In this document: positions 22,226 through 33,045 of the stretch, piece after piece
How positions within the stretch are numbered: the stretch's first letter is position 1
How the letters are laid out: each line of letters begins with the position of its first letter
Source: Costus lasius
Taxonomy: Eukaryota > Streptophyta > Magnoliopsida > Zingiberales > Costaceae
NCBI GenBank assembly: GCA_027563935.2
Contig: CM050449.1
Coordinates: 54,701,949 to 54,765,948 of the forward strand
Length of the DNA: 64,000 nucleotides
Reading direction: 5' to 3'
Notes under the pieces: model-generated
Database searches by the model: none
Told to the model about the DNA's origin: nothing
The model's input: only the letters and a program-made list of their open reading frames with translations
Made by a program: the position numbers and the translations under genes

Positions 22226-22404
22226 TTGCTAGGGATGCACCTAGATTTAGGGGAGGAAGGACTGACCAACTACAAATATTTTGGCAGCATGTTCCTTTAA
22301 CATGAAATTTACTTATATCCTTCCTAGGTGGTAAGGAACATAATCTGATTCACGGATATTATAAGATGCCCTCACTAGATCCGATAACTTAAATATTCCT
22401 AAAG

Positions 22405-22485
22405 GTAAATTTCATACCTTCATTCACTTAAAATTATAGTTGTTAGTCATTAGTTTTGTTAGTAACTTGCATATTATTTTCGTAG
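22405..22485 (+). other. Inferred intron in the Harbinger transposase
   Basis: AAAG|GTAAAT at 22404/22405 and TTTTCGTAG|GG at 22485/22486 flank an AT-rich 81-base stretch. Removing it joins IPKG to KYYLGDA as the family requires. Confidence 0.65.
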
Positions 22486-23000
22486 GGAAATACTATTTAG
22501 GTGATGCTAGATTCGAGATTAAAAGTTATCTTATCACACCATATAGAGGAGTCTGCTATCACTTAAAAGAATATTTAAAACATTCTCCACAAAATGCAGT
22601 TGAATATTCTCCACTAGAGATATCACACCCTTCAATAGATAAAGAAAGAGTTGAAGATATTACACCAGGCAAGAATAGCATACAAAGAAAATATTCTTTA
22701 ATCTCACTTCAAGAAGCGGTTATGTCCAAGTTGGATAATACTAATGAACATCTTCATGAGATGGTGAAATATATGAGATATGCAAATGAATCTATAGATA
22801 AACAATTTGCTCGTGATAATGAGGTGAATGAGGGAACTGATAAAGATATTTTTGAAGAGTTATACAAGATTGGAGTACCACGTCACAGAATAGTGCACGC
22901 TTATGTGTTTCTTGGGAGTAATAAGGAGAAAGCTAAACTTTTTTTCGAAGCTCTAGAAGACATAAGAATAGAAGTACTCAATGAGTTGATTGGTGATTGA
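22486..23000 (+). pseudogene. Chimeric reading frame: Harbinger transposase end joined to a Myb/SANT-partner-like tail
   Basis: The exon starts with GKYYLGDARF...TPYRGVCYHLKEY...SPQNAVE, the C-terminal part of a HARBI1-like transposase. Without a stop it continues into about 130 residues unlike any transposase (EISHPSIDKERVED...LISLQEAVMSKLDNTNEHLHEMVKYM...KDIFEELYKIGVPRHRIVHAYVFL). The last part resembles the C-terminal tail of the Myb/SANT-type protein that PIF elements encode as their second gene, ending in a helical segment. I infer that an internal deletion fused the two genes in frame. The open frame also extends upstream through the intron to an ATG at 22440, which is probably not a real start. 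Confidence 0.55.
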
Positions 23001-23931
23001 GATGTATGAAACATGTTATTATTGAGCCCATTTTGGATTATGTCATGTTTTGAGGATGAGAATTTCATGGGGCACATGTTTTGATAGCTATTAGATGAAC
23101 TTTGATATATTTATAATGTTTGTGTCCATGTTTATGACAATGTGTATGACATTTGATACTTAGAATGGTGTAATGTAATATATTTATTAGTGATCTTGTT
23201 AAACTTATGGATTGTGTGGTTTTCTTTTTGTGGTTTTTATTGATAACTTATTCTTTTGTACTTTTCTTTTATTGTCATATGTGATATATTTGGATGTAGT
23301 TGTCAATGTGGTGATTTGTAGTGTTCACTTCAGTGGAATGCCTCAATGACTAGCAGAAGGTTAGTTGTATTTGCGTATTTTTTGTTGATTGTGGTGAGGA
23401 ACTTGTTCTACTCTGAATTTCACTGCATACAAATGTTTCTGAAACATGAATTATTCTACTCTGTTACAGAGGGTTTCATATCTTCTGAATACGGGAACCT
23501 TGCTGTAGCGCACCCTAATCCTCGAATTGCCAGATATATTGATAACATTATCTAGGACGCAAGCTATTTAGACGCAAGCACCCAAAAGATTGATTTGAGT
23601 CACATCCTTATCGAGGAAAGAAGAATCTTTCCATTGTAGAGAGGATGATCTCTAATAGAGATTGATATTCTATAGATTTTTGTTTGTCATGAAAAGCTAA
23701 TGTGATGTAGTGGAAAAGTTGATCTTATTGTCTATTTTTCAGAACTTTGGATCATGGAAGAACTTAACTATGGCTTTGTTTGGGGGTGCTGCCCGCTCGC
23801 TTTTGCAGGCGCGGCCAACAGAAATAACATAAAGAGTGATGTTTGGGGCTGATTCTGCTGCCTTGAAGAATAAAATTCTACTGCCCCGAAGAAGCAGTAG
23901 CAAATCACATGCTTCTTTGGGAATCAGCTCG
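23001..23931. other. Harbinger 3' flank and unclassified DNA
   Basis: AT/GT-rich 3'-UTR-like sequence to about 23540, then GC-richer DNA. At 23770 the phrase GGCTTTGTTTGGGGGTG resembles the end of a small DNA transposon into which the hAT element later inserted. No partner end was found with confidence. Confidence 0.35.
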
Positions 23932-23954
23932 TGCGCAGTTAGGGCTGTCTATTC

Positions 23955-24085
23955 GGTTTGAACCGAACCGAACCGATTCATTTCTGATGGTAAGAACCCG
24001 AACCCGAACCGATTTAGGGTTAAATTGAACCCGAACCGAACCGAATAGCTCAGTTCGGTTCGGTTCAACCCGATTAAAACCGAAT
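23955..24085. repeat. Left subterminal CGAACC repeats of the hAT element
   Basis: At least ten copies of CCGAAC or GTTCGG occur in about 130 bases, matching a similar cluster at 28865-29090. The sequence is seen directly; transposase binding is inferred from the family. Confidence 0.8.
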
Positions 24086-25919
24086 AAGCGATGGGTTTAT
24101 AAATTCAATTGTTTTCTACCAATTCAGCTTATTATTCACTTGTTTTCTTCTTTCTTAAAATGCTATAGAACACTATGTAAAGTGAGTAATTTTAGTTGAA
24201 GCTGATGAATAAAATTTTTCTAATTACAGTGTTACTTACCATCACAGCATCACTTCACTTGGAGCGAGCCGGCGGCCCGGTGAAATGAAATATATAAAAT
24301 TCTAGACTTCTAGTTGAGTAGTTGAAGTGCTGAACTGTGATTCTGTGAAGCCTAAAGTAATGAATCTGAACTGTGAAGCATGAGTCATGAGATGAAAATT
24401 TATATAATGACATTTGAGTATTTGACGATTTACATGTCTTTAACTCTTAACTCTTAAAGGCTTAAAGCATTATTATTTTGTTTATAACCTGTCTGCCAGA
24501 GTTCTGGTCTCTGAGACTCTGATTAATTCTAGCGATGATATTAATTATTAATTCTCTGATTAATAATTAACTCTTAAAGGCTTAAAGCATTATTATTCTA
24601 ATATAAATACCTGAGGAGTGAGGAATGTATCAACTGTCAATCAATAGATGGTAGGACCGTAGGAATTCCAATGGAGGACTGATAGTCAACCAAACTACAA
24701 AAGAATACAATTAGCATTGTTAAGAGATAAGCATATTGAATTCGAATCCAGAAGAACCAGAACAGCAGAAGTGATAAGCATTGTTCAGAGAGCTCTTTCA
24801 TAACAAGTGTTGCATTTGTAGGAAACAACAAAAGAATGCAATTAACAATTTAGCATTGTTATCTAGCTGAGACCAACATTTATAGCAGATTCCATGAAAA
24901 TGAAGAGAACAGAATACACTCAATTCAAACATTATTCATCACTTGCATTGCTAATTTGACATTGCAATTTGCAAAATCTTTTTCTACAAAATAATATAAC
25001 ATGAGTCAACATGCCTGATGCCACAAGACACCACAATAAAATCCAAGTATACATTATAAGTTCACCTTCACCATACAAATTGTTCATACAGCATGAGTCA
25101 ACAAGCTTTTTCTACATTGCTACTTAACCATAAATACAAGTATACAACACATAAATCTAGTGAACCATAAATCCATAATAACACAATAAAATTCACCATA
25201 CAAATTGTTCATACTATATCACTACATTATAAGTTCATAACAGATTAAGTGATTAACAGTTCCACAGTCCACATTCCACAAAATACAAATACAATTCCAC
25301 ATCCACAATTCCACATCACATGAGAGTATTAGACTTTATCAAATATCAATTCCACATCCACATCCATGAGAGACAGAGAGAGTCAGAGACTATCAATTCC
25401 ATGGCCACCCCTACTATGAGTCCATGGCCACCAATACGTCAATACTATCAATTGGCCACCAAATGGTCCAAATCCAAGACTTGAATTCACCATTTCCTTT
25501 CCTACAAAAGATCAATTAACAAGAAAATACATTAGTAGTTTAATACAAATGCGAAATGTCCAATTCACCATCTACCACGATAATAGATAATAAAATCATA
25601 ATATTCATTAAGCAATGAGATAATAGATATCACATCTACCAAAATGTCTAATTCACCACCAAGGGTCCAAGGCACCAATCACTATCAGACAATCACGATC
25701 TTCCTATATATAGATAAAAGATTACAATCAACAAATGTACAAGTTAACAGCTAAGAAGAAATTACAATAACACATTAAAATGTAAGTCAATAATAATATA
25801 TAACACATTAACACATGAGGTAAGTTATACTTACAACTTACATGGCAAGTCAATAACACCCAGTGCATAATGAATAGTAGAAATCACTGCACATTAACAA
25901 TTCACAAAAAAATTAGAGC

Positions 25920-27715
25920 TTAAAACATCATGAAAATGTAAATAAATATGAGATAATCAGATAAGTCAACAAATTTACCTTTGTCTAGCATATCAACATC
26001 TTCTAAATTTTCTTCTACTTCACATTGCTTGTTTGATCGAATCCAATCTTGAGAACAAATTAGAGCTTCAAGCATTGCAGGAGATAACGAATTCCTAAAA
26101 GGATCAAGTACTCGACCACTTGTACTGAACACAGATTCTGAAGCCACAGTTGAGATTGGAATTGACATAATATCTCGAACTATGGAAGCCAAAATAGGAA
26201 GCCTAATGGCATTCATCTTCCACCAATTTAAAATTTCAAAACCTTGATCTGCATTTTCCAATTCTTCACCTAGATATTTATCTAGCTCTGTCTTTTCTTC
26301 ACCAGCACCATGTGCCTTAAATTTCTTGAATTTCAACTCAATTTTTGTAAGGTTATGCTCAACTGAGGCATTTGATGAGGCTTTAGAAAATGATAGCCAT
26401 AAGCAAAATCTTGTTTAGCTTATCTACACATCCCCAATATTTATCCCACTTTTGTTTCATTTTTACTGCCATCTCATGAAACTTTGGATCCAAATCCATG
26501 TCATTTACCCATTCATTCAAAGTAGATGCGACTTGGCTAATTTCATTCACATACAAATTACAAGTAGTATTCAAACTCATGGATACTTTCAAAGTGAATT
26601 GATAAAAAATCTGTAACATAGAAACTAAGTCACAAACAACTTTCCAATCACTTTCTAACGGTCTCCCAGCTGCATCACTGGCTAAGAGTTCCACCTGAAA
26701 ATATGGATCTTCTTCATTAAATCTTTCAAAGACTCTTCCATATCTTTGTGCAACATCTAACATGAGGTAAGTTGAATTCCACCTTGTGCACACATCAAGA
26801 GATAAGTGAGATTTGCCATCAATGTTTTCTTGTTCAATACATGTATTGAAAAGTTGTAACCTTTTTGGAGATTGTCTCACATATCTTACAGACTCACAAA
26901 CTTTAACAACAGAAGAATGAGCAATTTTCAAACCATCTTGCACAACTAAGTTCATGATATGTGCAACACATCTAACATGCAAAAAATCTCCACCAAGTAT
27001 GCTTCCTTCTGTCCAATTGCTAATTCTTTTTTTAAGAAATGAAATTGCAGTGTCATTGCAACTAGCATTGTCTACTGTTATAGTCATAACTTTGGATATT
27101 CCTCAATCCTTCAAGCTCTTCTCAATAGCTTTTCCAATTAATTCACCTTTGTGGCTAGTAATTGGAAAAAAAATTTAATACCATTCTATGCAATTTCCAA
27201 TCAATATCTATGAAATGACCAGTGATGCACATATACTTTATTCTTTGAATTGATGTCCAAGTATCCGTAGTGAGACAAATACGTTGACAGTTAACTTGTA
27301 AAAATCTTTTTTTCTTTAATCTATCTTCATAATGTGAAAACGTGGTATAGCAACACTACAAAATTCATGAAAACCTTTACTTTCGATTAACTTAAATGGT
27401 AGTTAATCTATAATTATCATTCATGCAAGTGCCTTCCTAATCAAGTTTTGATCAAATTTCCATGTTGTCATTACACCACTACCACCATCCTCATTACCTT
27501 GTTTCAATGAAATTTCTATTTGTGTTTTATTCTCATTCACACTACTTTGACCATATAAATTTTGATACTTTATACACCTAGTCAAGTGTGCTTTTAATGT
27601 GCTGATGCCACATGATTTACTATCACAAAGGTACATGTTTTCACAATAAACACACATTGCTTTTTGTACACCATCCTTTTCAACTTTTTTATAATGATTC
27701 CAAACTTGAGCTCAT
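25920..27715 (-). pseudogene. hAT transposase (zinc finger BED, RNase H-like core, hAT C-terminal dimerisation), broken
   Basis: On the minus strand the order is as follows. A BED-type finger at about 27710-27540: WNHYKKVEKDGVQKAMCVYC...LKAHLTRC. A DUF4413-like block at about 27235-27080: ITGHFIDIDWKLHRMVLNFF, then SHKGELIGKAIEKSLKD. A core of 235 codons (27087-26383) with TITVDNASCND, CVAHIMNLVVQDGL, TRWNSTYLML. Last, the hAT dimerisation domain (26336-25960) with DIMSIPISTVASESVFSTSG and SLSPAMLEALICSQDW. The gene is broken by a stop before the BED finger, a frameshift in a T/A run near 27170, a TGA where the family has the Trp of a DWGI motif (about 27102), and a gap between core and C-terminal domain near 26340-26385. 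The gene occupies the middle of the element, with a long GC-rich upstream region at 28200-28860. Confidence 0.88.
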
Positions 27716-28199
27716 GGTTTAACATTTATTTTTTTTGGATTCTGAGACTAAGAAGGTTGTGTAGGACCTGTAGGTTCTGTAACTGCTGTTTGTGCTTGGT
27801 TAGGATCAGCTACAGGATCCTTGTATGGTTCAAAGAATCAAAAATAAGAAATTACAAAGTTAGGTTAGCTTTTATGTTTGTAGGAACTAGGAAAGCAAAG
27901 CAAGTAACAAACTAGCAACTAATATATCATGACTATTGAATCATGATCATACGACATACAATATGACTATATGAGATTATAATTAACTAATTGAGTACTA
28001 GTATACTACTACAAGTCAACAATAGTATACTGAGTACTGAGAGTATAAATAAATCTATAACAATTAACAAGTAACACCCAACAAACCAACAATATATCAT
28101 GGATAATTGGATACTAAATCAAGTAGGCAAGTAGCCAAGTAGCAATTGTAATTTATAGATTTTTAGGAACTAATAAAGCAAAGAAAGGCAGTCAAAGTT

Positions 28200-28860
28200 A
28201 AAATTATACCATCTCAGTAGTCTTTGAAGTTTGATTGTTTGAACTTTGAAGTCTGAACTCTGGCCCTCTGCCTCCGTGCCTCATAGAGTCGTAGTCTCGT
28301 AGGACGTAGAGATGTAGAGTCGTATGACTGACGGTATGTATGAATCGAAGGCTCGCTCGAAGCTTGCACAGTCGCACTTGCAGAGTCGCAGTCGCAAGCT
28401 TGCGTCGGCGATTGGAAGTTATCACTTGGCATCGGCGAGACGAGGTCGACGACGGTTGATACTAGATCGATTGAGGAGAGTCGAGAGCTGGTGAGTGGTG
28501 ACTGGAGCCTGGCGGAGATTCGACATCGATGACGAGAGGAGGTCGCGGACTCGCGGGATCGTTAGGGATTACTGATTTTGGAATTTGGATTAGGGCAAAG
28601 CAAGCAAATGGGAATAGCTGAACAGGGAATGAGGGAATGGGCGATGGCAGAGCTGGAGGGCGGAGGCCCAGAGTGGAAGCACAAGTGCGGCGGAACTCGG
28701 GAAGATGGGAATGGCGGAAGTGTGCTGTGTGCGGAACAGCGGAAGGAGTCGAAGGACGAACCGACGGCGACAAAGGAAATTTGGGGATTCACGATTCTGC
28801 TATTGACTGCTGAGTTAGTGAGTTAGGGTTTTAGAGTGGGTTCGACCAACGCGGCAATGC
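28200..28860 (-). other. GC-rich upstream region of the hAT transposase
   Basis: Far GC-richer than its surroundings and open in several frames on both strands, but with no recognisable domain. It lies upstream of the transposase on the minus strand and may hold its promoter and leader. Confidence 0.35.
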
Positions 28861-28864
28861 TTCC

Positions 28865-29090
28865 TTTTTTGCGGCCGAACCGATTAAGCACTAAACAGTG
28901 TTTTTTTCTTAACTAAAGCTTAATCGGTTCGGTTCGGTTTAATCGATTTTTTGAAAATAAAAACTGAACCCGAACCGATTTGGCACCAATCTTACCCACA
29001 ACGACCCGAACCGATTCTAACTAGATGAAAACCGAACCGAATAGACTCTAACTAAATCGGTTCGGTTCGGTTCAGTTTATAGAGTTGAAT
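28865..29090. repeat. Right subterminal CGAACC repeats of the hAT element
   Basis: Multiple CCGAACC and GGTTCGG copies on both strands mirror the left cluster next to the terminal inverted repeat. Confidence 0.8.
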
Positions 29091-29391
29091 CGATTAACCA
29101 ACACCCCTGTGCATAGTGAAAAGGCAAGAGTTCATGTACGTTTGATTTGTTCACTGCCCTTCTTGCTTGCGCTCAGCCAATGATCCGCCGCCTGTCCGCT
29201 GCCTCTGTTGATCGTCCACTGACTCCGCATCTGCCGACTAGCTGTCCTCACTTCTTCGGCTCCAAGTCCGCCAGCAAACTCCAGTGCCAGCTTCATCTCC
29301 TTCGGCAAGCTTCTTCGGCTCTAGGTCCTTTGTCCTTCGGTGAGCTTCTTCATCAGGAGACCAGGCTCAGCTCGAAGCCGCCCAGCTCCGT

Positions 29392-29880
29392 TTCCTTCCG
29401 CCGAACCTCCAGCCGATGCTCCTTCCAACTCCTAGCTCCAACTCCTTGTCCATCCACCTCCTAGCTCCATCTCCTTCCGCCAAACCTCCAGCCGACGCTC
29501 CTTCCACCTCCTAGCTGCAGCTCCTCGTCCATCCTCCTCCTACCTCCATCTCCTTCCGCCAAACCTCCAGCCGACACTCCTTCCACCTCCCAGCTCCACG
29601 TCCATTTGCCTCCCAGCTCCAGCTCCTTTCGCCGAACCTCCAACCAACACTCCTTCCAACTCCTAACTCCAGCTCCTTGTCCATTCGCCTCCTAGCTCCA
29701 TCTCCTTCCGCCGAACCTCCAGCTGATGTTCCTTCCATCTCCCAGCTGCAGCTCCTCGTCCATCCGCCTCCCAGCTCCATCTCCTTCTGCCAAACCTCTA
29801 GCCAATGCTCCTTCCACCTCCCAGCTCCTCGTCCATCCGCCTCCCAGCTCCAGCTCATTCCGCCAAACCTCCAGACAGAA
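29392..29880. repeat. Minisatellite, 79-bp unit (73-bp variants), about six copies
   Basis: (T/C)TCCTTCCGCC(A/G)AACCTCCA starts units at 29392, 29471, 29550, 29623, 29702, 29781 and 29854. Spacings are 79, 79, 73, 79, 79 and 73, so two units lack six bases. The array is C-rich, which keeps many frames open on both strands; these are not treated as genes. Confidence 0.93.
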
Positions 29881-29899
29881 CTCGAGCTTCTCCAGCACA

Positions 29900-31854
29900 A
29901 GAGGCTTCTCTATGGTTATAGTTGTTAATCATGTTTAAAAAATTTAATGCATCGAGCACAAAAAGCTTCTCTATGGGTTATAGTTGTAAATCATATTTAA
30001 AAAATCCAATGCGTGCTTGCATTTTTTTTGGTATCCTTTTGAATTTGTATAGATTATTCATACTTTTTTATAATTTTATAATATTTTATAGTTATTCGAT
30101 AACCATTGTATTCATTAATATTGAGTAATTTTTTTATAACCCTAAATTGTATTTTTTTTAAATATGGACGTAAAAGTATAAAAATAGAGTGCGCATAACA
30201 AATGCTATCCATCCTTCAAATTTTCTTTCCTTTGTAGGAAATGCAAAGAAGGAAAATGTTCATACTTTTCTATCCATCTTAGTTTTCCTTCCTTCTATTT
30301 TTCTCTTCCTTCTTATTCTCTTTTCTTGGTAGAAACAGGCCTAAGTGGGACGATTTTTCTTTCCACACAAAAATTTCTCCCAGGGCGGTGGCCCTGTTTC
30401 TTTCCGCTGTGTAATTGATGCTTCTTCATTTATTCATTACATAATTAAAATTGACAGCGCCGGCTACTATAATGCTTGATCAAAGAAGCCACATATGAAA
30501 GAGCGACCTTGATCATCGCAAAACTAGCTTCATTACTTAATTACAAGACAGCTCTGACCATTAAAAACATATTTGAACTATACTAGCGAAAAATATGAGA
30601 TCTAATTGACCTACACTAGCAAACAATTCAAAGGGCCATGTAATTTGTTCTTGATGTGTTAGATCCTTGTAATTTGGTCATAATGGATGAATTGTTGGCC
30701 AAGGTTGTTGTCCGCAACATGGAAGAAAAGACAAGGCGGTGGATGAGACAAAACAATAATTACATCTTATCACAATGCAAAGCATGGAGGAAACTCATTA
30801 ATAGAAATATAAAGTGTAAAGATTTCAATAGTGTATTGCATTATTTTGACAGAATCAATGAACAGTGAACTAATTTGGTCCTTATTCACTTCAGGACCAG
30901 TTTAACTTGAGATTTTGCACCCTTTCAAGCCGATTTGTACTAGTGTAAATTAGGCTTCATCTAATCGAGCTTGATATAGGCCCAACATGGAACACAAACA
31001 TTGGAATTTGGACCAAATCACTCAAATTTTGGTTTAGTTGTATATAAATTAGATCAATTTACGAATATTTTGACCTGTTCATTAGCAATTGATTTAGGTT
31101 TTATAAAATTGAGATGGGTTCAGTAGGTTTTAGGCCTAATTCAATTACATTGTGGGTTGAATTCACTTATTAGACATCAAGTTGATCATATGTATATACA
31201 GAATACCCAGGTAGACTATTCAGTTCACCTTATTAGGCTTACCTATACCTCTAACTATTGATCTTTATGTTAGATTAGATCAATTGACACTTAATATGGT
31301 AAATCCTTGAGTCATTCCCTTGGTAGTACATATATTATCTCTTGATTTGTTGTTTGATTATATCTACGAGTTGATAGCTATCTTGATGCATGTACCATTG
31401 CTCCTGTAAATGAATAGTATTTCATGGCCTATACATGTTTATACAATTATTATATATAGTACATGTCTAATGATTTGTATATAATTTATATGATATTTTC
31501 ATATTATGCATGATATCTGGGCATGTCTTCTTTACTTGGTAGAGAGAGTTTTTCTATGTCGTGGATAGCCTGAGGCCCATCTAGTATAACATGCATGGGA
31601 CTAATGAACACATTGGGGGCGAATGTGTTCACCATCCTTGGGGCATGTGCTTTGGGTGATGACCCATAGACCAAGTTTTGTATGCTTTGTTTATGTTCGT
31701 GTTGCTTATTATTGTTCATGTATCACTCATGTTATCCTGTAGATGTATTCTTACGCAATTCTAGTGTTGTATTTTGTTTTGCATCTTGTTCCTTGGCTTT
31801 TATTTTCTCCTCTACTTATTCATTTTCACTGTAGAAGAAGCTTACTGTTATTGA
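29900..31854. other. Unclassified DNA
   Basis: A segment near 29905-29935 (TCTCTATGGTTATAGTTG) is repeated at 29970-30000. CTTGGTAGAAACAGGCCTAA at 30327-30346 looks like the end of a small DNA transposon, but its other end is not identified. A 70-codon frame at 30656-30868 has no family I recognise. Confidence 0.3.
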
Positions 31855-31862
31855 CCCATAAG

Positions 31863-32385
31863 TAGGGGTGAACATTATGTAAATATCGAAATCGAAATTA
31901 CCCAAAATCATTTACCAAAATTTTTTCTGTCGAAATATTAAAAATCGAAACCGAATCGTATTTCCTAAAAACCGAAATTATACCGAACTGAATTTAACAA
32001 AAAAATTTAATAAACTCGGTAAATTACCCAAAGGTTAAATTATTAAGGATTTAATTAATTATATAATAGATAATTGGGTTATTGGGTATTGAGTAATAGG
32101 TTTTAGACTTTTAGTAACTAGTTATATTATAATAAGATTAAGATATAACATAACATATAATTTTTTTAATGTATAATATATATTATATATTTTAATATAT
32201 ATATATCGGTAAATTCAATTTTTTATTGAACCGAAACTATAAAAATTAAAACCGAAATCGAAAACCAAATTTCATAAAATTTATTACCAAAACCGAAATC
32301 GAATATTTTTTACGAAACCGAATTTACCGAAATTTTTAGTAATCGATAAAAATAAAAAAAAAACTAAACCGAATACTCACCCCAA
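31863..32385. mobile_element. hAT-type MITE, 523 bp
   Basis: TAGGGGTGAAC at the left and CTCACCCCAA at the right are inverted. They are flanked by CCCATAAG (31855-31862) and CCTATAAG (32386-32393), an 8-bp target duplication with one transition. The inside is AT-rich, non-coding and full of ACCGAAA/TCGAAAT subterminal repeats, much like those of the larger hAT element, which suggests a non-autonomous member of a related family. Confidence 0.8.
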
Positions 32386-32393
32386 CCTATAAG

Positions 32394-32689
32394 AGATTAT
32401 AGTTTATAGCTTCAAGTTAAGAATAGGACAACCAACAAGGGGGCAAAAAGTTCTCCTATGTTTGAACTTGGACATCAACTAATGAATTTTTATAATGTAT
32501 TCATTTGCTTGAGAACTAGATAGATGAACATATCAATTTAATATATTTTGTTTAATAGATGTAAAAAAATTTGAAATTTGTATCATTTGATATTTAAATG
32601 TTAGACATTGATATAGAATGTAACATTAGACTTATCTTAATTATGCATGGTTGTGTTATCAAACCTTATTGTTATGTAATGTTATGTTT
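32394..32689. other. No recognisable feature
   Basis: AT-rich DNA between the MITE and the reverse copia LTR. No gene or repeat was identified. Confidence 0.5.
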
Positions 32690-33045
32690 GTTAGGAATCC
32701 CTGGGCCAATTTTAAAATTCAAAAAACAATGGAAGCATTAGCCCAAAATAGACTTCCCATGAAACCAGGATCTTTCTTACAAGTGAAAAAGTGAAAACCA
32801 TCGAATGTGCAAGAATAGTACCTTGTGCAATTTTAGAGTAAGTCGATGATGGTAGACACGCAAGCGAGTGTCCTATGTAATCTCACACACACGAGCTCCT
32901 CAAGACCTCTCAACCTACATGCTTGGTGCTAGCCTCGGAAGGTGAGATACACGCCTAGGGAGTCTCTTCTATTTGCTGTGCTAATCACAAGGTGATGCGC
33001 CAAGAGAGGAGAACTCTTCTCGTGATGCGCCTTCTTCAAGGAGGA
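32690..33045 (-). repeat. Copia family C LTR, reverse orientation, part 1
   Basis: It starts TGTTAGGAATCCC. Its reverse complement ends ATTTTAAAATTGGCCC...CCTAACA, matching the end of the LTR at 8049-9061 in layout (TTTTGGGC, ATGCTTCC, ATTTTAAAATT). It is interrupted by Gypsy-2 at 33046 and continues at 45362-45559 and 63667-64000. Confidence 0.65.
33041..33045. other. Target site duplication of Gypsy-2, left
   Basis: GAGGA immediately before the 5' LTR, repeated at 45362-45366 immediately after the 3' LTR. Confidence 0.9.

Larger units (their letters stand above)
20762..22580 (+). pseudogene. PIF/Harbinger transposase (HARBI1-like), broken
   Basis: Recognisable blocks in order: FHRGPRSIRSHFHKVLKAI (about 21145); a DC..AIDGTHVCVRIPSKDQ block whose first catalytic Asp codon is 21380-21382, with a TGA just before it at 21371-21373; PRFRGG (about 22240); NILAACSFNMKFTYILPRW (about 22265); SDSRIL...ALTRSDNLNIPKG (about 22345); and after an 81-base GT-AG intron (22405-22485) GKYYLGDARFEIKSYLITPY with the second Asp codon at 22503-22505. 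Stops, frame changes and an ~800-bp insertion at 21424-22233 inactivate it. The third acidic residue is lost because the frame departs from the family after YHLKEY...SPQNAVE. Confidence 0.8.
23940..29109 (-). mobile_element. hAT transposon, RICESLEEPER-like, 5.2 kb, with TIRs and TSD
   Basis: The left end TAGGGCTGTC and the right end, read in reverse complement, CAGGGGTGTT are imperfect terminal inverted repeats. They are flanked by TGCGCAGT (23932-23939) and TGCATAGT (29110-29117), an 8-bp target duplication with two transition differences. Both subterminal regions (23955-24085 and 28865-29090) are crowded with CGAACC/GGTTCGG repeats in both orientations, a usual site of hAT transposase binding. 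The transposase lies on the minus strand and is broken, so this copy is dead but nearly full length. Confidence 0.88.

Noticed and set aside
22440..22485. ATG at 22440 as the start of the 186-codon frame
   Set aside because: It lies inside a GT-AG intron whose removal restores the transposase order, so the true frame enters from the upstream exon.
28214..28826. Host gene in the GC-rich part of the hAT element
   Set aside because: Overlapping frames on both strands, no recognisable domain, and the region lies inside the transposon boundaries.
29392..29880. CRISPR-like array
   Set aside because: The units are contiguous without unique spacers, and the context is a plant nuclear genome.
29147..29938. 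Pro/Ser-rich and Glu/Gly/Trp-rich frames on both strands
   Set aside because: They are produced by the C-rich 79-bp minisatellite, whose period is not a multiple of three.
23771..30346. A larger DNA transposon with GGCTTTGTTTGG and AAACAGGCC ends enclosing the hAT element
   Set aside because: The ends match only partly and no target duplication could be found.
30656..30868. Small 70-codon gene
   Set aside because: No family recognised, no conserved motif, and it lies in otherwise decayed AT-rich DNA.
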